64,000 bases of DNA from Candidatus Melainabacteria bacterium (GCA_003151275.1 PLXC01000094.1:110037-174036), one strand, 5' to 3'; shown: positions 53,435-62,464, counted from the stretch's first letter. The notes: generated by a model from the letters alone, not told the origin. Made by a program: numbers and translations.

Positions 53435-54115
53435 TCAAAACACCGTACTTCCGCCTTCTTCGTCCAGAGCCGTGAGAACTTCGATGCCGCGCTGCAGGCT
53501 CCGAAGCTGATTGTCATTTGGCATCGCTTCCATGGCCCGACGAAGATAATCCGCGGCAGTTTCGTACTCCATATCGACAGTCAAAGCCTGCGCCATCAAT
53601 GCAGCTGCCTGTGCATAATCGGGATTTATTTTCAATGCATTCTGTAAGGATGTTAAACAACGGGCTACGTCACCATGACGCAAATGGAAGTCCGCAAGCA
53701 ATCTGTGGGGCCATTCAAAATCCGGATACTCGACTATGAGTTTTTCCGCAGCCTTGCGTGCAACTTCAGGTTTCAGCCCGAGTTGGGGCTCGGCAAGCCG
53801 CAATCTTTCGATCGCTTCTGTTGGCACATCGTTGCGGGGTATCCGGGTGTGCAGGAAGCGCTTGCTCTCTATGGCAATCGAACCTACCGGTTCCAGAGCA
53901 ATTGCGCGGCTGAAGGATTCCCGCGCCTGCCCAAGCAAGCGTTTTTCCTCGTACCAAATACCAAGCTCGAAATATTCTCTGGCTGTAAAACCATCAGGCA
54001 CGATTTCCGGTGGTTTCCCAAACAAGACGACCTCCCTTTTAGCGTTCGGAGTTAAAAGCCCTGCGTATTTGCTGGTCTTGAGTGAGGAGACAGCGGAGAG
54101 CGGCACACTGATCAA
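53435..54115 (-). CDS. Small TPR protein
   Basis: 226 residues from a TTG at 54115. LGIWYEEKRLLGQARESFSRAIALEP and LADFHLRHGDVARCLTSLQNALKINP, then LMAQALTVDMEYETAADYLRRAM, are TPR helix pairs. The N-terminus (LTPNAKREVVLFGKPPEIVPDG) is unusual and unassigned. It probably heads the operon with the large TPR and DUF6745-like genes. Confidence 0.75.
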   Translation of the reverse strand: MISVPLSAVSSLKTSKYAGLLTPNAKREVVLFGKPPEIVPDGFTAREYFELGIWYEEKRLLGQARESFSRAIALEPVGSIAIESKRFLHTRIPRNDVPTEAIERLRLAEPQLGLKPEVARKAAEKLIVEYPDFEWPHRLLADFHLRHGDVARCLTSLQNALKINPDYAQAAALMAQALTVDMEYETAADYLRRAMEAMPNDNQLRSLQRGIEVLTALDEEGGSTVF

Positions 54116-54259
54116 GATAAAGTGCGAACCAGCTGGCAGCGGACAAATTTGAAACCAACAGCCATATTCCCTATTCGGAAAGACATATCTGCGCTTCCAC
54201 CAATGAAATTAACCAAATTGATCCAGTTTATGTTATGAAATCACGTCAATTAAAGTGAC

Positions 54260-55519
54260 TCAGGAAGGCATTGCTCGTAGAACAGCATCCAGAACCAAAC
54301 TCACATCAAGATCAACAAGACAGGCGACGGTGCCATATTTGCAAGTCTTGGAGTAGCAGGGCTGGCATTCAAGATTCAAGTGCACCGTTTCGCACTGGGA
54401 TCCGTATGGTCCGTTGCGCTTCGTCGGTGTGCTGCCAAAAACGCCGACTACCTTGGGCACACCGCTGGCGGAGGCAAGGTGCAGCGGACCGGTGTCAGCC
54501 CCTATAACGAGGGAGCTCTTTCTAAATACTGAGATCAGGTCGAGCAAACTCGTTTGACCCGTCAGGTTTAGCACCAGTTGATTGGGTCGCTTTGCTTCGA
54601 TGCCTGCGGCGATGGCAAAGTTTGACTCGCTCTCGGCAGGGCCACCCAGCAGCACCAACTGGCAACGATACTGTGCCGACAGTTGCTCACCAAGTTCAAT
54701 CCACTTTGATTCGGGCCAGATTTTGGTCACCCAAGTGGTGCCCGGAATTAATACTATATTGATGGGAATGGAATCGGCTGACCCTAAATTTGGTATTGAT
54801 GCCACCTGCGGTATTGGTGCCGTGGCTTTTATCGCAGCAGAATTCGGATCCAAAGATGACTGTACACCACCATTCTCCCGGAGATTGTGGACGCTGCCCG
54901 TTTCATCGACCCATTCGATTGACCCTACTCCTGGTGCCGCACAAAAAGGTGAAATAAGTAGCGCGGACATCTTGACATTAACGGAAGCTGGCAGTATAGG
55001 GAGCGGAAACTCAACTGGGAGGTTTGGCTCAGGCAGTCCCAAAACTTTCAAAACGTACTTAGCGACTCGTAGGTTCAACTCAACGACCGGGACATCATGT
55101 CCGAAATAGTTGCCTACATTTAGCTTGTGGGTCAAGAACTGTTCCGCAAATTCTCTAGTGTGATCGAATCCTGCCACCACCTTGGCACCAGAAGCTCCGG
55201 CCAGGAGACTGCTCTTGAGCAATCCTTGCAACTCCAGCACGGCATCGTATTTAGCATCACGCATAGCGGCAAAAAAGTGTCGTGCATCTGACATATTTTT
55301 CAGCCAGGCACCTGGTTGACCAATCTCACGGACCCATTTCTTGCCGCTGAAAACTATGACTTCGTCAATAGCCGGGTTATTGGAGAGAAGATCTGCAGAT
55401 GCCTGTTCAACCAGCCAGGAAATCTTGCAACCAGGAACAGCCTCCTTCAAGTAAGCGGCGACAGGGAGAGCGTGAATGACGTCTCCGATGGCGCTTAGTT
55501 TGACGATGAGGAACTTCAA
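54260..55519 (-). CDS. GT9 heptosyltransferase-like glycosyltransferase with interdomain insertion
   Basis: About 419 residues from the TTG at 55519, which has AAGGA 5 nt upstream; the frame runs on to 55660 without support. FLIVKLSAIGDVIHALPVAAYL and the C-terminal VLIPGTTWVTKIWP, LLGGPAESE, SSLVIGADTGPLHLASASG and YGTVACLVDLDVSLV are GT9 (WaaC/RfaF-like) hallmarks. Between the domains about 60 residues (SSIEWVDETGSVHNLRENGG region to NLGSADS) are not part of the normal fold. A different insertion lies in the same place in the other GT9 enzyme (21889-23130). It builds envelope glycans. Confidence 0.85.
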   Translation of the reverse strand: MKFLIVKLSAIGDVIHALPVAAYLKEAVPGCKISWLVEQASADLLSNNPAIDEVIVFSGKKWVREIGQPGAWLKNMSDARHFFAAMRDAKYDAVLELQGLLKSSLLAGASGAKVVAGFDHTREFAEQFLTHKLNVGNYFGHDVPVVELNLRVAKYVLKVLGLPEPNLPVEFPLPILPASVNVKMSALLISPFCAAPGVGSIEWVDETGSVHNLRENGGVQSSLDPNSAAIKATAPIPQVASIPNLGSADSIPINIVLIPGTTWVTKIWPESKWIELGEQLSAQYRCQLVLLGGPAESESNFAIAAGIEAKRPNQLVLNLTGQTSLLDLISVFRKSSLVIGADTGPLHLASASGVPKVVGVFGSTPTKRNGPYGSQCETVHLNLECQPCYSKTCKYGTVACLVDLDVSLVLDAVLRAMPS

Positions 55520-55653
55520 AGCTGTCCTTGGGTAAGTAGCCCGCGGTTTGTATGGTGCGGCCTGGTGCGGACCTATTCTAAACCAGCCCTGACAACATCG
55601 GGCAATAATGGGCTCAGATGTGAAGCAGTCAACCTCCCGGCGTCTGAATGAAT

Positions 55654-55937
55654 GCACCACGATGCCTCCACGGATGGTTCAGCAGTCGGAGAGAGGCTCG
55701 CCCCGAATAGTCAGGCACCATTCGCTCCAGATGCTCTTGAAGCCGGCAAGGATGCCAGCGCTCCCAGGCTAAGAGGCACCACTTTGCCTCCACAGATGGT
55801 TCAGAAGCTGGTTAATAACCAAACAAGGATGCCGACGCTCCCAAGAAGGATCGTTTGGACGCGCCTGGCAGGGTGGCCGTCTGAATTTATCACTTCCTTT
55901 AGCCACCATATCTGCCTCCACAGATGGTTCGGCACCA
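55654..55937. repeat. Intergenic array of spaced direct repeats with hairpin-repeat cores
   Basis: A 20-bp core, TGCCTCCACAGATGGTTC with flanking CACCA, occurs at about 55662-55681, 55783-55802 and 55912-55930, spaced 121 and 128 bp. Each interval carries a diverged copy of the GC-rich element (GATGCCAGCGCTCCCAG at 55751 on, GATGCCGACGCTCCCAA at 55828 on). It reads as two and a half copies of a composite repeat of about 125 bp. The rest of 55520-56292 holds no supported gene. Confidence 0.7.
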
Positions 55938-56113
55938 CCTTTAGTAATGTTCTGTAACTTTTAATCATCGGCGATACCAGCCATTAAAAGTGGTGCGGCA
56001 CCAGCTGTGGAGCGCGTTCCGCGAATCAACGCGCCCGCCGGGAATAGAAGAGGGCACCAAAAATGTATATGCATTGCATGGCCACTGCATAGATCTTTTG
56101 ATACAATTGATTT

Positions 56114-56138
56114 GCCACCTTAATTGGTGGTAGGTGGC
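56114..56138. promoter_or_regulatory. Inverted repeat upstream of the H1-like/RHH gene
   Basis: GCCACCT and AGGTGGC, a perfect 7-bp inverted repeat with an 11-bp spacer that itself contains GGTGG, 155 bp before the start. A TACAAT -10-like hexamer lies at 56102-56107. It is a possible operator for the ribbon-helix-helix protein. Confidence 0.4.
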
Positions 56139-56292
56139 ATACCAAACCTCAAGTCGCTCAATCAACATCGAGCGGCTCGCTAGGGCTATACCGGCTGCTA
56201 CCGGAAGCCCTGAACGTTTTCGCTCGGAAACATTATTTGAGCCCACGTTCTTTAGGCAATCCAACTATCCCCAAAGTCCAAAGGAGAGAGAC

Positions 56293-56631
56293 ATGACAGG
56301 AAATGCGCGCAAACCGGCTGCTAAGTCGAAAGCAAAATCATCAGCTAAATCGGCTCGTCCAGCCAAAGCTACGCACAAAAAAGTAAGTATGGCTCGCAAG
56401 GTAGCTCCTCGTAAGAGCGCCGCCAAACATACAACCAAAGCTAAGGCACCATCAGCGTCAAAGTCTGACGGTGATTACATGAAATTCAGCGGCAAATTCA
56501 CAGTACGTTTGCCTAAGTCCTTGCACCAAGCTCTCGTTGATCGTGCAGAAAAAGAAGGCGTTAGCCTCAATCTGTTCGTCACGAATGCTCTCTCACGCAC
56601 CGTCGCAGTATCCGGCAGCAAGAAGAGATAG
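56293..56631 (+). CDS. Histone H1-like Lys/Ala tail fused to a ribbon-helix-helix (HicB-type) domain
   Basis: 112 residues. The ATG at 56293 has a strong AAGGAGAG ribosome site; the longer frame to 56134 is not coding. Residues 1-58 are Lys/Ala/Ser/Arg-rich (KPAAKSKAKSSAKSARPAKA), like histone H1 or HU tails. Residues 65-105 form a ribbon-helix-helix of the HicB-antitoxin type: FSGKFTVRLPKSLHQALVDRA, then GVSLNLFVTNALSRTVA. There is no HicA gene beside it, so a nucleoid-associated or regulatory role is more likely than an antitoxin. It ends with a strong terminator. Confidence 0.75.
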   Translation: MTGNARKPAAKSKAKSSAKSARPAKATHKKVSMARKVAPRKSAAKHTTKAKAPSASKSDGDYMKFSGKFTVRLPKSLHQALVDRAEKEGVSLNLFVTNALSRTVAVSGSKKR

Positions 56632-56699
56632 TCCATTTGCTGTGCAGGACGTCTTTGGATCGTCCAGAGCGGCTTAGTCCAAAAACAAAGATTCAACGA

Positions 56700-56726
56700 G
56701 GGAGGTTCACTTGAACCTCCCTTTTT
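56700..56726 (+). terminator. Rho-independent terminator
   Basis: GGGAGGTTC and GAACCTCCC pair perfectly around a 4-nt loop and are followed by five T residues. It closes the H1-like/RHH transcription unit, 69 bp after its stop. Confidence 0.9.
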
Positions 56727-56950
56727 GTATGTGTCTGATACATTGTGATGATCAGAAGAAATTTTTAATGATGCCCACATGTGCAGTCTCTAATTCGAGA
56801 AACTTGAAATTGTCGGGCGCTCCGAGCCGTTAAAGGTTTCTCACCAAATCGCACTCCGCAACCTTATTTTGTGCACCTGTTATTGGCGTGACCGACCAGT
56901 TAGACTCTGTCCGTCCATCAGATGATTACTTACCAGGTATCAAATTCGAA

Positions 56951-58162
56951 ATGACAAATATTCCCCTGCTGAATCTCAAAGAGCAGTACAAATCCATTGG
57001 CACCGAAATAGAGCAAGCGGTGCTCGACGTACTTAGAAGCGGAAGTTACATCCTCGGTCAACATGGTGCGCAGCTTGAAGAAGAAATCGCTGCCATCAGC
57101 GGATGCAAATATGGCATCGGCGTTGCTAACGGAACGGATGCCCTGATCCTCGCCCTGTGGGCTCTTAACATTGGACCAGGCGATGAAGTAATCACGTCAC
57201 CATTCACCTTCGCCGCCACTGTCGAGGCGATCACCCTCCGCGGTGCCACTCCAGTTTTTGTCGACGCAGATGAGTGGACGTTTAACATTGATCCCAGATT
57301 GATCGAGGCTGCGATCACCAAGCGCACCAAAGCAATCATGCCGGTGCATTTGTACGGATTGCCGGCCGACATGGACGCAATCATGGAATTAGCTGAGCGC
57401 TACAACCTGAAGGTAATCGAAGATAACGCTCAGGCAATTGGTGCTCTATATAAAGGTAAGCCAACTGGATCGTTTGGCGACGTCGCCTGCACCAGTTTCT
57501 ACCCGACCAAAAATCTTGGTGCCGCGGGCGATGCAGGCATGCTCGTCACAAACAGCGCTGAACTAGCTGAAAGATTAAAGTGTCTGCGGGCTCATGGTTC
57601 CAAACAGCGCTATTTCCACGAAGAGCTGGGCGTCAACAGCAGACTGGACGAAATCCAGGCCACGGTGCTTCTTACCAAATTGCCCTATCTCAAGAAATGG
57701 AATCAAGGACGTCAGGTGGTGGCAGACCTTTATGAACACGCCTTCAATGGCATTCAAGGCATAATTGCTCCGCGTATTGGACTGCCGGGAGCCCCTGCTT
57801 CAGTGGCTCGTCAACTCTTGACTCACGTCTGGCATCAATACACCGTGCGCGTGTTGTCTGATGAAAAATCGAGTGCCAACGCCCGGGACCAAATGGCCAA
57901 GAAGCTCGGCGAGCGTGGAATCGGCTCTATGTGCTATTATCCTGTGCCTCTACATGTGCAACAAGCATTTGCCTATCTCGGATACAAGCATGGAGACTTC
58001 CCGGTCGCTGAAACACTGGCTAACGAAGTGTTGTCACTGCCGATGTATCCAGAGCTGACAAATGATCAGGTGAAAACCATCGCTGCAACGATAAGAGAAG
58101 TACTGGCCGAACGTGGTTCATTTGTACCTGCGACCGCCGTCACACCTGTATTCACTGGCTAA
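56951..58162 (+). CDS. DegT/DnrJ/EryC1 sugar aminotransferase
   Basis: About 403 residues from the ATG at 56951, the position where family members normally begin (MTNIPLLNLKEQYKSIG); a GTG at 56888 is an alternative. GVANGTDALILALW, SPFTFAATVEAI, VIEDNAQAIGA, and the PLP lysine in FYPTKNLGAAGDAGML are conserved. The family converts 3- or 4-keto sugar nucleotides into amino sugars using glutamate. One base separates its stop from the hexapeptide acetyltransferase gene, the typical WlbE/WbpE plus WlbB/WbpD pairing, so an N-acetylated 3-amino sugar is the likely product. Confidence 0.9.
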   Translation: MTNIPLLNLKEQYKSIGTEIEQAVLDVLRSGSYILGQHGAQLEEEIAAISGCKYGIGVANGTDALILALWALNIGPGDEVITSPFTFAATVEAITLRGATPVFVDADEWTFNIDPRLIEAAITKRTKAIMPVHLYGLPADMDAIMELAERYNLKVIEDNAQAIGALYKGKPTGSFGDVACTSFYPTKNLGAAGDAGMLVTNSAELAERLKCLRAHGSKQRYFHEELGVNSRLDEIQATVLLTKLPYLKKWNQGRQVVADLYEHAFNGIQGIIAPRIGLPGAPASVARQLLTHVWHQYTVRVLSDEKSSANARDQMAKKLGERGIGSMCYYPVPLHVQQAFAYLGYKHGDFPVAETLANEVLSLPMYPELTNDQVKTIAATIREVLAERGSFVPATAVTPVFTG

Positions 58163-58163
58163 A

Positions 58164-58952
58164 ATGCTGCAATCTGTCGATATTAGCTGCTCATCAATCA
58201 GTCCAGACGCTAAAATCGGCCAAAATGTGACGATCGGACCATTCGTGATCGTAGGCGCTGGCTCCGTTATTGGCGACGGTGTCGTGATCGAACCCGGCAC
58301 CATAATCTATGAAAATGTCCATGTGGGCGCCAATACTCGCATCGGTGCCCAATGCATCCTCGGTGAAAGAATTGGTGGCTATTTGCAGAGCCCACCCGAC
58401 ACAAATCCCGATCTACACATCGGACCCGATAGCGTCATCAGAGCTGGTGCAATCATCTACGCCGGCTGCAGTATGGGTCGCCGCTTCCAGACCGGTAATC
58501 GCTGCGTGATCAGAGAAGATAGTCACTTCGGCGACAACTGCAGCTTTGGTACGCTCTCGCAATCAGATGGATTCATTAAAGTGGGCAACGACTGCCGTTT
58601 TCACAACAACGTATTCATTGCCACTTACACAACTGTGGAAGACAACGTGCATTTCTATCCAATGTCATGCACCGTTGATAGCATGCACCCACCTTGCCAG
58701 AAAGGTCGAGAGGGTCCACATGTGGGCTCGGGATCGATCATTGGCGCCAAAGTTTTACTGATGCCGCGTGTGAAACTAGGCAAAAATTGTGTTGTCGCAG
58801 GCGCGTCGGTAGTTACCCACAATGTTGAAGAAGGCATGGTGGTGGCTGGTGCGCCAGCGCGAGTGATCAAGAAACGCGACGAGGTGCGGTGTCACATTGA
58901 AGATCGTCCAGCATACGAAGTGGCGCTGGAATCGGTCAAAGAGCCGACTTAG
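58164..58952 (+). CDS. Left-handed beta-helix (hexapeptide) N-acetyltransferase
   Basis: 262 residues from the ATG at 58164. Imperfect hexapeptide turns run through the sequence: ISPDAKIGQNVTIGPFVIVG, VVIEPGTIIYENVHVGANTRIG, CSFGTLSQSDG, and VGSGSIIGAKVLLMPRVKLG with CVVAGASVVTHNV. This is the trimer-forming fold of WlbB/WbpD-like sugar N-acetyltransferases and LpxA/LpxD. It is coupled to the aminotransferase upstream and followed 2 bp later by a membrane glycosyltransferase-like gene. Acetylation of the amino sugar made by its neighbour is the likely role. Confidence 0.85.
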   Translation: MLQSVDISCSSISPDAKIGQNVTIGPFVIVGAGSVIGDGVVIEPGTIIYENVHVGANTRIGAQCILGERIGGYLQSPPDTNPDLHIGPDSVIRAGAIIYAGCSMGRRFQTGNRCVIREDSHFGDNCSFGTLSQSDGFIKVGNDCRFHNNVFIATYTTVEDNVHFYPMSCTVDSMHPPCQKGREGPHVGSGSIIGAKVLLMPRVKLGKNCVVAGASVVTHNVEEGMVVAGAPARVIKKRDEVRCHIEDRPAYEVALESVKEPT

Positions 58953-58954
58953 AA

Positions 58955-61384
58955 ATGAGCACCGTATTCAGTGGCGGCTCAAGCACTAGCGTGGAAGAAC
59001 CAAAACCGCATCAATTCGGTAGATTTATCAAGTCTGAGAAACAGGCGACCGTAATCGCACTGGCCGTCGTGTGCCTGTTGGCAACGCTAGCCTATTCTTC
59101 CATTCTCTTTAATTGGTTCGTCGGTGACGACTTCGTTCATCTTGCATGGTTAAAAGAGGCAGTCAAAAATCCCGAACTAATCTTGAGAAACTTCCACAGC
59201 TCATGGCTTGACGGCACAACCACCAAGTTTTACCGCCCCCTAATTTCAATATTCATGGTCTCTGACTATCTGATCTCAGGCACCAACGGAATTGCCTTCC
59301 ATCTGACCAACTTGTTTTTTCTGCTGGCCTCATCGATGCTGCTCTTCTTTGTTGTCAGGGACACGCAGAGTGCCACCACGAAGAGCACCAGCTTCTGGTT
59401 TCCACTTATGGCGGCCGGCCTTTTCGCATTGTATCCACTCCACCCTGAGGCAGTATCCTGGATAACAGGACGCGTTGACGCCATCGTCACAGCATTCTTC
59501 CTCGCCAGCCTGTGGTGCTATATGAGATGGCGAACTAATCATGGCGGTCGTGCCGGCATCATTTTGCCCATCATATTTATGGTGCTTGGACTTACATCCA
59601 AAGAAATGGCCATTACTCTGCCGGCAACGTTTTTATTGTATGAACTAGTTATCGCTTATGACTGGCAAAAGTTTCCAGGCGTAAAAGATGTGCTAGCGAT
59701 GATCAAACCAACCATCCCCTTTTGGTTGCTGTTGGTGGCATATTTTGGAGTTCGATATTGGGCTCTTGGAACATTTGTTGGCGGCTACGACGATTCATTG
59801 ACGTTCATCTCCAACTGGCACGAATTCATCGGGGGTTGGATCCATGGACTGCGAATGCTGTTCGTGCCTGTAAACAGAACCTTGATGGGCGATCACAACG
59901 GTTTCACTATTGGCTGGGAAATCGTCGTCGCAAGCATGTTCGGTTGGGGACTGTACAACTGTTGGCTTAACAAAGGATTGGCGCGCTGCGCGGTTTTCTT
60001 CGTGATCTGGACGGCATTTTGCCTCGCTCCGGTGTACAAAATTTTCGCTATTGCCGATGACTTACAAGGTAGTAGACTCGCCTACCTGGCCACGGTTCCG
60101 ATAGCGGCTGGACTGGCGCTTGCCTTCGCGGATGGTGGCAAGAGCGGGCGCTGGGTCTTGTTGTTCAAACGAGTCTTGTTTATCGCTGTCTGGTTTTTCG
60201 CCGGCGCGCTGCTAACTTTCAACAACGCCCCCTGGGCACAAGCGGGTCACCAGGCAAATGCTATTCGAAAAGGACTGGCGGATTTATACAGCAAACTGCA
60301 AGGCGATCCACAAGTCATGTTGGTCGGTTTACCGGACGAAATTCATGGTGCTTATGTTTGCCGAAACGCGGTAGCCGGAATGACGATGGAGCCGCAATTT
60401 CCTCGCACACTTCGAAACTGTTTGATGGTCAATCGATTCGAACCGATTCTGCCGGTTGGCTTCTTAAAGAGCTCAATATCTCAGCATCGCGACTCGATAA
60501 AAGTGGCTAGATGGAACCAACAAAGTGGCGCCTTCGAAGAAGTTGTGATTCCAAAATTCGCCGACTTGACCGAAAACGGTACACGTCAGTGGAGCGGAAA
60601 AGCGCTAGCGCAGGTGGCTTACGGGGTTGGAGAAACCCAAATAGTGGATGCGCCAGGCAATGCTATTACTATTCACACAGACAACATTCGCTCCAGACCA
60701 ACGTTGCTGATCAAACCCGCCAATCTTCCAAGCTTTAACGCTGACTTTCTGCAAATCACTGTTAAAGGTATTCAAGTGCATGGACCAGTAAAACATTCCG
60801 GCGCAGACCTTGTGTACACGAATGATCTGTTGCCCCAAACAGATTTCCATAATCGCATCCATTCAAATTTAGAGCTCGTCGACAAACCACAAACTGTTCT
60901 CTTTCCTTTGCGCGCCCTTCCAGATTTTGCTCTTGGTGGCACAATTCATGCGTTCAGAATTCTTTTTCCAGAGGCATCAAAAGTAACAGTCCAGTCAATC
61001 GAGCTGATTCCAGCGCACCAGATCATGCCCTCGATTAACTTTCCAAATTCGGATTACCTTGGCTCAAAAGGGTTTTTGCACCTGGGCAAAGATAAACTGC
61101 AGTGCAAAATTTCATACGATGCAACTGGAATCGCAAATGCACAGTCGATAATTTTCGAGGTCACCAGACCGAATTTGCTGTTCAGTTCGCAAAACACTTC
61201 AGAACCAAGTACAGTCCTGATGTCCGAACTTAAGGGCGACCGAAAATCAACCGGTTCAATCACATTAGAGCGAAAAAACTTCCCCGCATTAGGATTATAT
61301 GAGGGGAGGGCCTGGGCTATAGACAAAAATGGTACTAGAATAGGCATTGCAGGAGACCACATTGTTATTGCGGTAGATTCTTAG
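58955..61384 (+). CDS. Polytopic GT-C-type membrane glycosyltransferase-like protein
   Basis: 809 residues. About ten membrane helices occupy residues 30-430. The first outer loop has FNWFVGDDFVHLAWLKEAV with an Asp-Asp pair and FYRPLISIFMVSDYL, the layout of GT-C enzymes (PMT/GT39-like). The GRVDAIVTAFFLASL region and ALYPLHPEAVSWI are family-like. Residues 470-800 form a large extracytoplasmic beta-rich domain without close match. It is the last gene of the amino-sugar operon (2 bp after the acetyltransferase) and probably transfers a lipid-linked sugar to an envelope acceptor. Confidence 0.75.
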   Translation: MSTVFSGGSSTSVEEPKPHQFGRFIKSEKQATVIALAVVCLLATLAYSSILFNWFVGDDFVHLAWLKEAVKNPELILRNFHSSWLDGTTTKFYRPLISIFMVSDYLISGTNGIAFHLTNLFFLLASSMLLFFVVRDTQSATTKSTSFWFPLMAAGLFALYPLHPEAVSWITGRVDAIVTAFFLASLWCYMRWRTNHGGRAGIILPIIFMVLGLTSKEMAITLPATFLLYELVIAYDWQKFPGVKDVLAMIKPTIPFWLLLVAYFGVRYWALGTFVGGYDDSLTFISNWHEFIGGWIHGLRMLFVPVNRTLMGDHNGFTIGWEIVVASMFGWGLYNCWLNKGLARCAVFFVIWTAFCLAPVYKIFAIADDLQGSRLAYLATVPIAAGLALAFADGGKSGRWVLLFKRVLFIAVWFFAGALLTFNNAPWAQAGHQANAIRKGLADLYSKLQGDPQVMLVGLPDEIHGAYVCRNAVAGMTMEPQFPRTLRNCLMVNRFEPILPVGFLKSSISQHRDSIKVARWNQQSGAFEEVVIPKFADLTENGTRQWSGKALAQVAYGVGETQIVDAPGNAITIHTDNIRSRPTLLIKPANLPSFNADFLQITVKGIQVHGPVKHSGADLVYTNDLLPQTDFHNRIHSNLELVDKPQTVLFPLRALPDFALGGTIHAFRILFPEASKVTVQSIELIPAHQIMPSINFPNSDYLGSKGFLHLGKDKLQCKISYDATGIANAQSIIFEVTRPNLLFSSQNTSEPSTVLMSELKGDRKSTGSITLERKNFPALGLYEGRAWAIDKNGTRIGIAGDHIVIAVDS

Positions 61385-61406
61385 GCATCATTCATTCCAA
61401 GGCATC

Positions 61407-61829
61407 GTGATTCAACCGGAAAAATTGCAAGCGAGTTTGATCGGGCAAAGATTGCTCGAGTCGGGACTGCTATCGGAAGAAAGACTGATTGAGGCTCTGC
61501 AGTTGCAGACTGAGACAGGTCTTCTACTCGGCGAAATTTGTCTGCTAAAAGGCTGGCTGCCATATGCAGGACTGAAAGAATGCTTACCGCCGATGCGATC
61601 GCGGCTAGGCGAGCGGCTGCTTGGACTTGGCTATATTGGTATGGAACAGCTGTGGCTGGCGATTCTCGAACAGCGAACCTGCGGTGAAAGACTCGGTGAA
61701 ATTTTGGTTCGTCGCGGTTGGGTTGATCGCCGGGTGATCGAACTGGTTGTGGCAAACAAGCGGCCAGGTAGGTCGCGGTCACCACGTGCAGTTAAGTTAG
61801 TCGTAAGAGCGAGCACAACCAAACACTAA
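61407..61829 (+). CDS. Stand-alone MshEN-like protein (possible c-di-GMP binder)
   Basis: 140 residues. Two helical motifs LIGQRLLESGLLSEERLIEALQLQ and RLGERLLGLGYIGMEQLWLAILEQ, each followed by a GE-L segment (LGEILVRRGWVDRRV), match the RLG-x(4-5)-G-x(5)-L-x(2)-AL-x(2)-Q pattern of the MshEN/GspE N-terminal domain, some of which bind c-di-GMP. There is no ATPase domain. The basic tail GRSRSPRAVKLVVRAS is unusual. The start is a GTG. It is near the amino-sugar operon and possibly co-transcribed. Confidence 0.6.
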   Translation: MIQPEKLQASLIGQRLLESGLLSEERLIEALQLQTETGLLLGEICLLKGWLPYAGLKECLPPMRSRLGERLLGLGYIGMEQLWLAILEQRTCGERLGEILVRRGWVDRRVIELVVANKRPGRSRSPRAVKLVVRASTTKH

Positions 61830-61932
61830 TTTTCGCTCGTTCAATCAATCAAAAGCTGATCAACTACCAAAAAATTTCACAACAGTTGGATCTGACAAAA
61901 TAAAGAAGTCAAGCAACTGGGACTAGAGCTGC

Positions 61933-61948
61933 GCTATACTTGTATAGC
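61933..61948 (+). promoter_or_regulatory. Operator-like inverted repeat upstream of the RelB/E-type pair
   Basis: GCTATAC-TT-GTATAGC: perfect 7-bp arms. It lies 20 bp before the antitoxin ATG, and TATACT inside it could be the -10 box, so the antitoxin can cover its own promoter. Typical of type II toxin-antitoxin autoregulation. Confidence 0.6.
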
Positions 61949-61967
61949 AACAGAGAAAGTGACAGCT

Positions 61968-62180
61968 ATGCTAGCGATCCGATTACCGAAAGAGATTGAA
62001 GACAGGCTCGACAAGCTGTCCAAGGCGACAGGAAGAAGCAAGTCATTCTATGCCAGGCAGGCCATCCTCGAACACCTTGGAGATCTCGAAGACTACTATT
62101 TGGCCGTTTCTAGACTCGAAGGCAACCTCCCTGATGTTCCTTTAGAGGAAATGGAGCGCAGACTTGGCTTGGCTGATTAA
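61968..62180 (+). CDS. RelB-like ribbon-helix-helix antitoxin
   Basis: About 70 residues from the ATG at 61968 (GAGAAAG upstream); a GTG at 61959 is an alternative. LAIRLPKEIEDRLDKLSKAT and SKSFYARQAILEHLGDLEDY form the DNA-binding ribbon-helix-helix, followed by the toxin-binding tail ending MERRLGLAD. It overlaps the toxin gene by 17 bp. Confidence 0.88.
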   Translation: MLAIRLPKEIEDRLDKLSKATGRSKSFYARQAILEHLGDLEDYYLAVSRLEGNLPDVPLEEMERRLGLAD

Positions 62181-62436
62181 GTTCGATCCGCACACCGAGA
62201 AAGACTTAAAATCAATAGACTCTGTTGACCGCAAACGTATTTTCAAATTTTTAAAAGAACGAGTGGCGCTGTTGGAGGATCCGCGAAGCATCGGCGAAGC
62301 CCTTTCAGGAAAAGAGTTGGGTCGTTTTTGGAAATATCGAGTCGGTCATTACCGACTAATTTGCGATATTAAAGATACAGAGATAACCATCGTTGTCGTT
62401 AGAGTTGGACAGCGAAGAGAAGTTTATGAAAAGTGA
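62164..62436 (+). CDS. RelE/ParE-family toxin
   Basis: 90 residues. IKFDPHTEKDLKSIDSVDRKRIFKFL, then GRFWKYRVGHYRLICDIKD and IVVVRVGQRREVYE are the RelE superfamily signature, with the Arg/Tyr residues typical of mRNA interferases. It starts on a TTG inside the end of the antitoxin gene. Appears intact. Confidence 0.9.
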   Translation: MAWLIKFDPHTEKDLKSIDSVDRKRIFKFLKERVALLEDPRSIGEALSGKELGRFWKYRVGHYRLICDIKDTEITIVVVRVGQRREVYEK

Positions 62437-62464
62437 TGAGCATATCGTTGTCTAGCGTTCGCAA

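Noticed and set aside
55654..55937. Possible CRISPR array
   Set aside because: Only three imperfect cores, spaced 121 and 128 bp with related rather than unique intervals, and no cas genes nearby.
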